DNA from: Treponema_I sp045616125 | GTDB taxonomy: Bacteria > Spirochaetota > Spirochaetia > Treponematales > Treponemataceae | Length of the DNA stretch: 64,000 nucleotides | NCBI GenBank assembly: GCA_045616125.1 | Contig: JAZLGC010000067.1 | Coordinates: forward strand, 1-64,000 | Direction: 5' to 3' | In this document: piece by piece, positions 57,042-64,000 of the stretch | Numbering within the stretch: the first letter of the stretch is position 1 | Layout of the letters: each line of letters opens with the position of its first letter | Program-made: the position numbers and the translations under genes | Notes under the pieces: generated by a model | What the model saw: the letters and a program-made list of their open reading frames with translations, nothing else | What the model was told of the DNA's origin: nothing | Database searches by the model: none

Positions 57042-57321
57042 CGCTATGTCCGTAAAAAGTGTTGCTGAATGCTACACAGCAACGAGAATTGGACAGAAAT
57101 ACCACAAATCGTAAGGAGGGACAGGACAGGCAAAAATTGTTGAAACCCGGCGTCCATGCGGTCAGCATGAACTAGATATAGTTTCTACGCCGGGATTCAC
57201 CAATAGCGACGTTATCGAGCGGTTTTGCATGTGCTGGCAATCCGGTAGATTTGTGGAGTTTTGATGAGACCCTGAAACTAGTTCAGGGTGACTATAAGCA
57301 ACACTTTTTACGGACATAGCC
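57042..57321 (+). mobile_element. MITE-like element, copy 2 (280 bp), in the DUF5714 gene leader
   Basis: Perfect terminal inverted repeats (GCTATGTCCGTAAAAAGTGT + TGCT at 57043-57066, complement at 57297-57320), flanked by an 8-bp duplication AAAGGAAA at 57034-57041 and 57322-57329. The centre matches copy 1 closely (the CCCGGCGTCCATGCGGTCAG hairpin, TAGTTTCTACGCCGGGATTC, CAATCCGGTAGATTTGTGGA) but lacks the two extra palindromes. No coding frame. It sits between the promoter and the start codon of the DUF5714 gene. Confidence 0.88.
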
Positions 57322-57329
57322 AAAGGAAA
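57322..57329 (+). promoter_or_regulatory. Ribosome site regenerated by the MITE target duplication
   Basis: The right-hand copy of the target duplication, AAAGGAAA, contains the Shine-Dalgarno AAAGG and lies 4 nt before ATG 57334, so translation of the gene is kept despite the insertion. Confidence 0.65.
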
Positions 57330-57333
57330 AATT

Positions 57334-57888
57334 ATGAAACACATTGCACAGCAGATCATTGAAGAATGCAAAAAATACACGGGAATAAATCCCATGGAAA
57401 TTTTTAATGAAGTTGCAAAAAAAGATTTTGTCCGGATGCACGGGCCAGAGCATCACGTGCTGGATGGGGCATGTCTTCTGGTAGCGTATAAAAATGCCGG
57501 TGGCGACATTAATCTTGATGAAAGCTTGAACTGGCTGGTAACACAAGGACTTAAAATGCCTGGGGCTCAGTGTGCGTACTGGGGTGTCTGCGGTGCAACC
57601 ACATCCATAGGAGCAGCTCTGTCGGTAATCGATAAGACAGGTCCGCTGGCAACCGACGGCTCATGGGGACGAAAGATGCTCGTTATTTCAAAAGCGATTC
57701 AGCGGATAGGAGAGATCAACGGCCCCCGATGCTGCAAGCGCGATGCCTATATCTCTTTTGAAGCAGCCATTGCGTTTATCAACGAACACTGCGGCGTAAC
57801 ACTGGAATCCGGCGAAATCATCTGCAGTTTTTCTGAAAGAAACCAGCAGTGTATCGGAAGCAGATGTCCCTACAACAAAAGCTGCTGA
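57334..57888 (+). CDS. DUF5714 cysteine-rich protein
   Basis: A 184-residue soluble protein with conserved His and Cys positions: MHGPEHHVLDGACLLVAYK, GAQCAYWGVCGATTSIGAAL, PRCCKRDAYISFEAAIAFI and the C-terminal ERNQQCIGSRCPYN. The spaced Cys suggest a metal or Fe-S site. DUF5714 domains are often fused to or found with SAM methyltransferases in anaerobes; the function is unknown. Its leader is split by MITE copy 2. Confidence 0.82.
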   Translation: MKHIAQQIIEECKKYTGINPMEIFNEVAKKDFVRMHGPEHHVLDGACLLVAYKNAGGDINLDESLNWLVTQGLKMPGAQCAYWGVCGATTSIGAALSVIDKTGPLATDGSWGRKMLVISKAIQRIGEINGPRCCKRDAYISFEAAIAFINEHCGVTLESGEIICSFSERNQQCIGSRCPYNKSC

Positions 57889-57938
57889 AAAGAAATCTGT
57901 GAGTTTCAACGGGGGAACCGATGCCGCCCCCCAAAAAA

Positions 57939-57980
57939 CATCAGCATTCATAGCCTTTTTATATAGTCTGACAAAAATCT
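57939..57980. repeat. Truncated half-unit of the palindromic array
   Basis: CATCAGCATTCATAGCC, TTTTTATATAG and TCTGACAAAAATCT match the right half of unit 3 of array 1 and the sequence just after it (56939-56983). The left arm is missing. Like the arrays, it lies after a gene's 3' end. Confidence 0.65.
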
Positions 57981-58036
57981 GAATTTATTTTTCAAAAAGT
58001 GGCACAAAATATATCTTGAGTGCATATATACAATGT

Positions 58037-58855
58037 ATGCAAATAATAAATGAAATTAATTCACTGCTCCAAAGTATTCTTCGTATTAAAAAAAATGCTG
58101 AGCTGGACATTCGGTGTTCAACAGCTGGTGATAAGCATCTGCGTGTCATAAAAAATCACGGGATCTGGCAATATTACGTAATTGAGAGAAAAGGCGATTC
58201 AAATGGAACGTATCTGCCGGTAAAACAGCAAGAAACAGCAAAACAGATAGCGCAGCGGGATTATGCTGAACAGGTTCTTCGTGTTGCTTCTTTGTGGGAA
58301 AAAAAACTGCATTCTGCCAAAGAACAGCTGGAATCCATTCCGGAACATGCTGTCCAGACACTAACTCATCCGGCAAACCTGCACCCCGGACGGCAAGCCC
58401 TGATAACGCCATACGGACAGAGCAATGCAGAATATGCGGCTGCATGGGAGAAAAAGCCCTACCGAACCAAAGGGGTGGGATCAGAGTGGCCCGTGATACT
58501 CACCAATAAAGGTGAGCGGGTACATTCTAAATCTGAAAAGATTATTGCAGACCGACTGGCATCACTTCATATTCCTTACCGGTATGAAGCCTCTTTGACT
58601 TTACAGAGCGGAATCCGCATGCATCCGGATTTTACGATTCTTGATGTGGCAAACCGGCGTGAAGTGTATCTGGAACACTTGGGCATGCTGACGAAATCAT
58701 CGTATGCAGCCGAAAATGTTGACCGCGTGAACCGCTATGCTGAGTCAGGATTCAAGCAGGGAATTGATATTTTTTACACCTTTGAATGCGATAACCACCC
58801 GCTCACCACGGCCCAGATAGACTCAATTGTCATGCGGTTTATACCGCGCAACTGA
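58037..58855 (+). CDS. PD-(D/E)XK nuclease-like protein of unknown role
   Basis: About 272 residues from ATG 58037, where TATATA ends 6 nt upstream and no ribosome site is seen; a TTG at 58016 is an alternative. The C-terminal third reads VHSKSEKIIADRLASLHIPY, MHPDFTILDVANRREVYLEH and FKQGIDIFYTFE: a Glu helix, PDF, then E-x-H, the order of PD-(D/E)XK nucleases in homologues that carry SKSE...PDF...EH. The N-terminal part is helical (QRDYAEQVLRVASLWEKKLH). The substrate is unknown; a repair or mobile-DNA role is possible. Confidence 0.65.
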   Translation: MQIINEINSLLQSILRIKKNAELDIRCSTAGDKHLRVIKNHGIWQYYVIERKGDSNGTYLPVKQQETAKQIAQRDYAEQVLRVASLWEKKLHSAKEQLESIPEHAVQTLTHPANLHPGRQALITPYGQSNAEYAAAWEKKPYRTKGVGSEWPVILTNKGERVHSKSEKIIADRLASLHIPYRYEASLTLQSGIRMHPDFTILDVANRREVYLEHLGMLTKSSYAAENVDRVNRYAESGFKQGIDIFYTFECDNHPLTTAQIDSIVMRFIPRN

Positions 58856-58867
58856 AATTTCTGCCGG

Positions 58868-59117
58868 ATTACATATAAACTCCCCGTCAGCCCAGTTGAT
58901 TGCGTTGTCTTATATGTAATTCATCCAACGAAATCGCTCGTTTTCCCCTTACGACTACATATAAGTTATCGAACTGGCGGCCGCTTATATGTAGGCCCTA
59001 TCCCATTTCCAGCAAAAATTACATATAAGCCGCACCAAACATCAGGGTTCACAGCACTTTTATATGTAATTCACGAAAAATCTCACCAGCTCCACATATA
59101 ACAGCATTTTTATATGT
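58868..59117. repeat. Palindromic hairpin array 2 (four units)
   Basis: Unit 1 arms 58868-58878 and 58910-58920; unit 2 arms CTACATATAA 58955-58964 and TTATATGTAG 58985-58994; unit 3 arms 59018-59028 and 59060-59070; unit 4 short, ACATATAA 59094-59101 and TTATATGT 59110-59117. Loops of units 1-3 are 31, 20 and 31 nt. Unit order and linker text (e.g. CCATTTCCAGCAAAAATTAC before unit 3) match array 1. It starts 12 nt after the nuclease gene. It fills most of the 354-bp gap before the aldo/keto reductase. Confidence 0.85.
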
Positions 59118-59209
59118 TACCTGAAGAAAATGTGCTATCCTAGCAGGGAGTTGCCGTCATTCCACCCACCATGCAGTACCCCAGGCAGCGGACATAGAGA
59201 GGAGAAAAT

Positions 59210-60391
59210 ATGCTTTACAGAAAAGACCGTAAGGGAAACGACATTTCACAGCTGGGATACGGTTGCATGCGTTTTTCAAAGAAGGGCGGATCCATTGATC
59301 TGGACAAAACCGAAAAGGAACTGATGCGGGCTGTAGAAGCCGGTGTCAACTACATTGATACTGCATACATTTATCCAGGAAGCGAAGAAGCTGTCGGCAA
59401 AATCGTGGCTAAAAACGGCATCCGCGACAAAGTACACATTGCTACCAAACTGCCCCAGTACCTGATGCGCTCACCGGAAGCCATCGAAAAGACCTTTAAC
59501 GAAGAACTGAAGCGCCTGCAGACCACCTACATTGACTACTACCTGATGCATATGTTCACCGATTTTCACGAATGGGAAAACCTGCAGAAACTGGGCATTG
59601 AAGACTGGATTGCCCGCCACAAGGCCGATGGCAGCATCAAAAATATCGGGTTCTCATATCACGGCGACACCGATATGTTCCTGAAGATTCTCAATGCCTA
59701 TGACTGGGATTTCTGTCAGATTCAGTATAACTACCTGGATGAACACAGCCAGGCAGGACGGAAAGGTCTGGAAGCTGCCTACGCAAAAGGCATTCCGGTA
59801 GTGATTATGGAACCGCTCCGTGGCGGCAAACTGGTAAACATGCTGCCAAAAGAGGCCCAGCAGTGCATCAAGAACAGCGACCGTCACTACACCGCAGCAG
59901 AATGGAGTCTCCGCTGGCTGTGGAACCAGCCGGGCGTTACCTGTGTCCTTTCGGGCATGAACTCCATGGATCAGGTAGAAGAAAACCTGCGCATTGCCAG
60001 CGATGCAACAGCCGGTTCCTTTACTGACGCCGATCTGGCCGTTATCGACAATATCCGGAATGCCATTAAATCCCATGAAAAAGTTGGCTGCACCGGCTGC
60101 CGGTACTGCATGCCCTGCCCGAAAGGTGTTGATATTCCCGGCATTTTCTACCACTACAACATCAGCGGCGTTGAGTCAAAAAGTTCTGCCCGGAACGGCT
60201 ACTTTATGGCTGCCGGTCTGAAACTTGATCCGGGAGTTGCCACAAAATGCATTAAGTGCGGTAAATGCGAGCAGCACTGTCCGCAGCACCTGCCAATCCG
60301 TGAAAAACTGGTAGAAGCCGACAAAGTATTACGCCCCTGGCCATATAAGGCAGCAGGCGCTATCGCCCGCAAGATTATGCTGAAAAAATAA
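59210..60391 (+). CDS. Aldo/keto reductase with C-terminal 4Fe-4S domain
   Basis: The 393-residue protein has an aldo/keto reductase barrel (LGYGCMRFSKKGGSIDLDKT; catalytic Asp/Tyr/Lys in NYIDTAYIYPGSEEAVGKI and KVHIATKLPQYLM; YLMHMFTDFHEW) and a C-terminal ferredoxin-like part with CTGCRYCMPCPKGVDIP and CIKCGKCEQHCP, enough Cys for two clusters. Such fused reductases are common in anaerobes and link NADPH or ferredoxin to carbonyl reduction. AGGAG precedes ATG 59210. It is a single gene. Confidence 0.92.
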   Translation: MLYRKDRKGNDISQLGYGCMRFSKKGGSIDLDKTEKELMRAVEAGVNYIDTAYIYPGSEEAVGKIVAKNGIRDKVHIATKLPQYLMRSPEAIEKTFNEELKRLQTTYIDYYLMHMFTDFHEWENLQKLGIEDWIARHKADGSIKNIGFSYHGDTDMFLKILNAYDWDFCQIQYNYLDEHSQAGRKGLEAAYAKGIPVVIMEPLRGGKLVNMLPKEAQQCIKNSDRHYTAAEWSLRWLWNQPGVTCVLSGMNSMDQVEENLRIASDATAGSFTDADLAVIDNIRNAIKSHEKVGCTGCRYCMPCPKGVDIPGIFYHYNISGVESKSSARNGYFMAAGLKLDPGVATKCIKCGKCEQHCPQHLPIREKLVEADKVLRPWPYKAAGAIARKIMLKK

Positions 60392-60415
60392 AGGCTGGTC
60401 CTGTAAACTTCATAT

Positions 60416-60469
60416 AGCTGGCCAGATTCCAGCTATTCAGACGAGCTGGCGCCACGAATGGCGCCGGCT
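60416..60469. terminator. Tandem hairpins between convergent genes
   Basis: AGCTGG/CCAGCT (60416-60421 with 60429-60434) and a 10-bp AGCTGGCGCC/GGCGCCGGCT stem (60444-60453 with 60460-60469, one G-U pair). They lie between the reductase and the minus-strand operon and may end both transcripts, but no U-run follows. Confidence 0.45.
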
Positions 60470-60482
60470 GACCAACCGCGCC

Positions 60483-61082
60483 TTACCAGGCATCCACTTC
60501 CCAAAGCAATCTTCCTTCAGAAAGAATATTTATTTTACGTTCCGCAGTGTAATCCTGTTCAGTACCATACCCATCGCTGTAACAAGTTCTTAATGCTCGT
60601 AATCCCCGCGGCACCCCGCAGGCAGCCAGTTTCTTTGCGTAATGGAACTGTTTTTTTTCATTGCGCTCCATCTTATGGTAATAGTTCATCAGCTTCAGAT
60701 ATGCACTGCTGGTATTCTGAGCTTCCCACTGTTCAAGGCACCAGTTCCAGTCAATGTCATACGATGCACGCTGGCTTTCCAATACCTGATACAGAGTCCT
60801 TCTCAGTTCTTTTTCCTTTTCAATATCCTCCATTGCATCGGCTGCATCTTCATCAAAAACAATCTTTCCCGATATGGTAATGCGAAAATGAGTTTTTTCT
60901 ATATTCTTGCTGAAGCCGAAAATGTCAACAGGAGGCAAAAGAATACCCCTTTCCTCTTTCAGTTCGCTTCTGAAATCCTCAATCCAATCAACAACCGTAC
61001 TCCAATACCCCAGGGGAATTCCCTGTCCTGATTCAATGCAGATAATTACAGTATCGTACGGGTCTACTTTCTTAGAATTCAA
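60483..61082 (-). CDS. Partner protein 1 of the tandem-AAA ATPase, Sel1-like C-terminus
   Basis: This 199-residue protein is read from TTG 61082, which follows GGGGAGAGAG at the end of the upstream gene. The N-terminal half starts DPYDTVIICIESGQGIPLGY. The C-terminal half, AYLKLMNYYHKMERNEKKQ, FHYAKKLAACGVPRGLRAL and CYSDGYGTEQD, has Sel1-type helix pairs. It is a paralogue of the next gene with the same segment order, so the two arose by tandem duplication. No known family is assigned. Confidence 0.7.
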   Translation of the reverse strand: MNSKKVDPYDTVIICIESGQGIPLGYWSTVVDWIEDFRSELKEERGILLPPVDIFGFSKNIEKTHFRITISGKIVFDEDAADAMEDIEKEKELRRTLYQVLESQRASYDIDWNWCLEQWEAQNTSSAYLKLMNYYHKMERNEKKQFHYAKKLAACGVPRGLRALRTCYSDGYGTEQDYTAERKINILSEGRLLWEVDAW

Positions 61083-61743
61083 TCCACTCTCTCCCCATGG
61101 TACTTTCCCACTTGCTCTCAAATACAAGGGATCCTCTTTCCTGCAAAACCGGCTTCAGTACTTTAAAATATGCCAGATTATCCTGCTCCGTACCAAACCC
61201 TTCCTCATAAAATTTGGAAAAATCCAGAACATCACATCGTATTCCAAACATGGCCAGTTTTTTTGCATAGTGAAACGCCTTTTTCCGGTCTGGCACAGCG
61301 TGTTTATAAAACCAGATCAGCTTTCTGTATGCACTTCGCGTATTACACTTTTCCAGTTTCTCAAGGGCGCTGTCCCAATCAGCTCCGGCAAACCGGAGGG
61401 CAGCCTCCTGAATAATGCGGGTAACCAGATCTTCCAGAAACCGGTCAGAAGTGAAATACCCTATTTCATCCGCATTCCCAACCTGGCAGACAGGTTCCCC
61501 CAGAACAGTAAGGGTACACCCGGAATCCGGCTGGTCTGATATGGTGACCACCAGTTCCGGAATAATGATATTCTGCTCCCTGGCCCGCTCCATAACTTTT
61601 TGCTCAAAATCCTCACTGCCGCACAGATACATCCATGCCCCGGAAATGGATTCAGAAAAAGTTACCAGCAGCGCATCATAGGAAAACAGTTCCGGAAATG
61701 CAGTGCTGGGTTTTGATTCAAGGTATTCCAGGTCATCAATCAC
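61072..61743 (-). CDS. Partner protein 2 of the tandem-AAA ATPase, Sel1-like C-terminus
   Basis: About 223 residues from GTG 61743, which overlaps the ATPase stop (GTGA). It opens IDDLEYLESKPSTAFPELFS and has FSYDALLVTFSESISGAWMY in the N-terminal half. The end has AYRKLIWFYKHAVPDRKK, FHYAKKLAMFGIRCDVLDF and KFYEEGFGTEQD, aligned with partner 1. The overlap chain suggests a stoichiometric complex with the ATPase. Function is unknown. Confidence 0.7.
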   Translation of the reverse strand: MIDDLEYLESKPSTAFPELFSYDALLVTFSESISGAWMYLCGSEDFEQKVMERAREQNIIIPELVVTISDQPDSGCTLTVLGEPVCQVGNADEIGYFTSDRFLEDLVTRIIQEAALRFAGADWDSALEKLEKCNTRSAYRKLIWFYKHAVPDRKKAFHYAKKLAMFGIRCDVLDFSKFYEEGFGTEQDNLAYFKVLKPVLQERGSLVFESKWESTMGREWIEF

Positions 61744-63992
61744 GATGCAAACCCAACCCGCCGGGTGCCGAATGCCTTTTCTTCCTGCATGCGGCATAAT
61801 TCGCCAACAACATAGTCACCGGTAATTTCGGCACTGTCCAGAAACCGCATTTTGCCTGAAAGACTGCCAAAGTCGCCTGGCGTAACACTGTCATAGCGGC
61901 ACAGTTTTTCAATTTGAGCACTGTCAAACTGAATACCGTTCCAGTATTTTCCCAGCAGTTTTTCAACACCGGCACCGTCCAGAGCCTTGAATTCCGCCAT
62001 AATGTGGAACCGGCGCTGCATGGCAGGATCCATAATGGTCCGCAGGTTTGTGGTACAGATTAAAATACCGTTGAACTCTTCCATCTGGGTAAGGAATTCG
62101 TTTACCTGAGTACGTTCCCAGCTGTGCTGTGCAGAGCCGCGGTCCGCAAAGAAACTGTCAGCTTCATCAAAGAGCAGGATGGCATCTTCTGCTTCTGCTT
62201 CTTCAAATGCTTCACGGATATTCTGTTCAGCTTCTCCAACCCACTTACTCTGAATGTCGCTGACACGCTTAAGAATGATTTTCTTTTCAAGGGTCTGCGA
62301 AAGATACCGCGCAAGTTCAGTTTTACCGGTACCACTCTGGCCATAGAACAGCATGCGTAAGCCGCAATCACGGCGGTCAGTTCCCTGCTGTTCCGCAATT
62401 TCAACAGCCCGCTGTGCCATTTTTACAATGGATGCAGCACTGGTGGTGGTGTTAAGGATACTCAGGTCGTATGAATCGCGGACCAGGTCACGCATTTTGT
62501 TTTTGCCGTGAAGCAACGTCTGGTTGGCAGTAAGAACACGCTTAACGTCGCTGATGACCCGTTCTTCACCCAGATTTTTCAGGTCCATGCCCCGTACAGT
62601 CTTGACCATATTGTCTACCGAAGCACCGGTAACGTGGTATTTGCCGCACAGGTCCACCAGCTGACTGTGCAATGTAGAACTCATGCTGATAGCATCAAGC
62701 TTTGTATCGGCAATTGATTCCAGCATACTGCGGCTCATTTCCGGGAAACGGATTGAATACGTAAAACGGCGTTTGGTACTTTCATCAAGGCCACGGGTGT
62801 AGTTGAGAATCCAGATAACCTTGTTTACGCTGTTTTCCAGCATAGTGTTAACGGTTCCCTTGTACCCGTTGGAACCGGTACTGCCACCTAAAAAGCTGAA
62901 AACATTAATCTGGGTATCAAGAATACTTTCTGCCTCATCAACAATGATAACCTTGTCCTTATTATCCAGAGAAAGATAACAGTTCAAGCGGCGGAGCGCG
63001 GTATTTTCGTTATTACCCGATACTTCCAGTTCGTTTTTGTACATAACCGGTTCCATGCCGCAGGCTTTTACCAGTGCACGGGCATATTCTGTTTTACCGG
63101 CACCGGGAGCCCCGTACAGCAGCACATTTGCAGAACCCTGATTCTGAAGCAGCCGGAGAGCCAGCTCACTTTCATCAACGGGTACAGAAAAGGTATCAAG
63201 ATTGTAGAATTCTTTTCTGGTATCGTTTTTCAACAGGTCGCAGAAAAAGGAATTGATGTCTTCTGAATAGATAACGTCAATGGCATCAAGAACCATGTCG
63301 CCGTCACGTTCCATTATGCCGTAACTTACCAGATGACTGTCAGTACGAAGCTGAGACTTAACCTGACGACCAGGGCGATGAAGACATTTTGCATAGATAA
63401 TGGTACGGCTGTCGTCGGTCTGGTTTGAAACTTCAGAAAAGAACGGATACAGTTCTTTTACGGTGTGTGAGTAATACCCTACGGTAAGAACGTCTGCTTC
63501 TTCCCGGGTCAGTTTAAGGGCATCTTTCATGTATTCAATGCGCTTGAAAACAGGCAGGGAAAAATCGTCCAGCAGGTCACCGGGGAACTCTGGAATAGTA
63601 TAGGTTTTGCGCTTTTTATTTTCTTTGTCAAAAAAGACACAGGCAATGAGCTCTCTGAATACACCGGAACTTTCTTCCCCGTCGCAGCAGAAAAGGGCGC
63701 GGCACTGATCTACCGTGTCCGGAGAATTTGCTTTCCAGTTTCCACAGCGGTCGTAAATTTCTTCATCCTGCTTGAAGTACTCAATAAGGTCGGTTACATG
63801 CAGGTCAAAGGGTGTTTGCCGAACTTGCCGTACAGGAGTCAGTTTTCCCATTTTTTTTGCCCGGGTAATGAAGGCCGAAAGGACTTTATGAGCATGTTCC
63901 TGAAGATTAAGGGCTGATACCAGTTCGGTATAAATTACCTGAGATTCTTCCAGGTTCCGAAGACGACGGATATCGTCTACAAGCTGATACAT
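61740..63992 (-). CDS. Tandem-AAA ATPase, first gene of a three-gene unit (5' end near window edge)
   Basis: A 750-residue protein with an unassigned N-terminal ~285 residues and two AAA modules. Module 1 has LLYGAPGAGKTEYARAL and a Walker B VIIVDEAESILDTQ. Module 2 has MLFYGQSGTGKTELARYL, ILLFDEADSFFADRGSAQHS and a sensor-like ILICTTNLRTIMDPAMQRRF with arginine fingers. The second module looks fully active; the first has a variant sensor (IWILNYTRGLDESTKRRF). No stop codon lies upstream of ATG 63992 before the window ends, so a longer N-terminus is possible. It probably remodels a substrate brought by the two downstream partners. Confidence 0.8.
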   Translation of the reverse strand: MYQLVDDIRRLRNLEESQVIYTELVSALNLQEHAHKVLSAFITRAKKMGKLTPVRQVRQTPFDLHVTDLIEYFKQDEEIYDRCGNWKANSPDTVDQCRALFCCDGEESSGVFRELIACVFFDKENKKRKTYTIPEFPGDLLDDFSLPVFKRIEYMKDALKLTREEADVLTVGYYSHTVKELYPFFSEVSNQTDDSRTIIYAKCLHRPGRQVKSQLRTDSHLVSYGIMERDGDMVLDAIDVIYSEDINSFFCDLLKNDTRKEFYNLDTFSVPVDESELALRLLQNQGSANVLLYGAPGAGKTEYARALVKACGMEPVMYKNELEVSGNNENTALRRLNCYLSLDNKDKVIIVDEAESILDTQINVFSFLGGSTGSNGYKGTVNTMLENSVNKVIWILNYTRGLDESTKRRFTYSIRFPEMSRSMLESIADTKLDAISMSSTLHSQLVDLCGKYHVTGASVDNMVKTVRGMDLKNLGEERVISDVKRVLTANQTLLHGKNKMRDLVRDSYDLSILNTTTSAASIVKMAQRAVEIAEQQGTDRRDCGLRMLFYGQSGTGKTELARYLSQTLEKKIILKRVSDIQSKWVGEAEQNIREAFEEAEAEDAILLFDEADSFFADRGSAQHSWERTQVNEFLTQMEEFNGILICTTNLRTIMDPAMQRRFHIMAEFKALDGAGVEKLLGKYWNGIQFDSAQIEKLCRYDSVTPGDFGSLSGKMRFLDSAEITGDYVVGELCRMQEEKAFGTRRVGFAS

Positions 63993-64000
63993 CCAGTATG

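Overview
The window looks like the chromosome of a spirochaete, most probably Treponema or a close relative. This is inferred from gene content and layout, with no database search. Supporting features are a complete LolC-LolD-LolE lipoprotein-export set (so a diderm cell), many lipoproteins with relaxed lipoboxes, an mcsA-mcsB-clpC block without ctsR, a ChvE/MmsAB sugar importer paired with a YesM/YesN-type sensing operon, and an eukaryote-type isocitrate dehydrogenase. No rRNA, tRNA or CRISPR array was seen.

Layout. 0.1-6.6 kb: accessory genes (DUF4143 ATPase, repeat-invaded hydrolase, possible GNAT toxin pair, nucleotidyltransferase, Rpn-type nuclease). 6.6-9.3 kb: an ABC importer whose permease and ATPase are fused into one polypeptide. 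9.4-18.8 kb: one long minus-strand block, ftsY - exported protein - lolC - lolD - lolE - mcsA - mcsB - clpC. 19-31.5 kb: housekeeping (prfB, thrA, ilvN, purC, cysK) mixed with exported proteins, a SpoIIE-type phosphatase and a Cas2-like small protein. 31.5-43.3 kb: a defence/stability island with three PIN-domain toxin-antitoxin pairs, an orphan DinJ-like antitoxin, two radical-SAM-type genes, a decayed flavoprotein gene, and a type III restriction-modification system with its own repressor. 43.9-53.3 kb: monosaccharide importer (mmsB, mmsA, chvE) and its sensing operon (periplasmic-type sensor, histidine kinase, AraC-type response regulator, second sugar-binding lipoprotein). 53.3-60.4 kb: icd, a MocR-type regulator, a DUF5714 protein, a nuclease-like protein and a ferredoxin-type aldo/keto reductase, separated by unusual repeats. 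60.5-64 kb: a tandem-AAA ATPase with two paralogous partner proteins.

Repeats are the most distinctive part. (1) Two short palindromic dispersed families, here called A (TCATGCTGAACTTG... / GATCCCGAAACAAGTTCGGG) and B (CCTTCGACAGGCTCAGGGAT), sit between genes and also in frame inside genes, adding peptide to the hydrolase, the ABC fusion, ClpC, LolC and the MocR regulator. (2) A MITE-like element occurs as two intact copies (54648-54997 and 57042-57321) with perfect terminal inverted repeats of at least 21 bp and 8-bp target duplications; a relic of its structured core lies before ftsY. (3) Two arrays of palindromic hairpins with arms ATTACATATAA / TTATATGTAAT follow the 3' ends of neighbouring genes at 56.8 and 58.9 kb.

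Other points to note: the McsB-like protein appears to lack the residues needed for arginine-kinase activity; several genes lack a Shine-Dalgarno sequence and have a -10 box only 5-8 nt before the start codon (leaderless transcription); and 22-bp-spaced direct repeats lie upstream of chvE.
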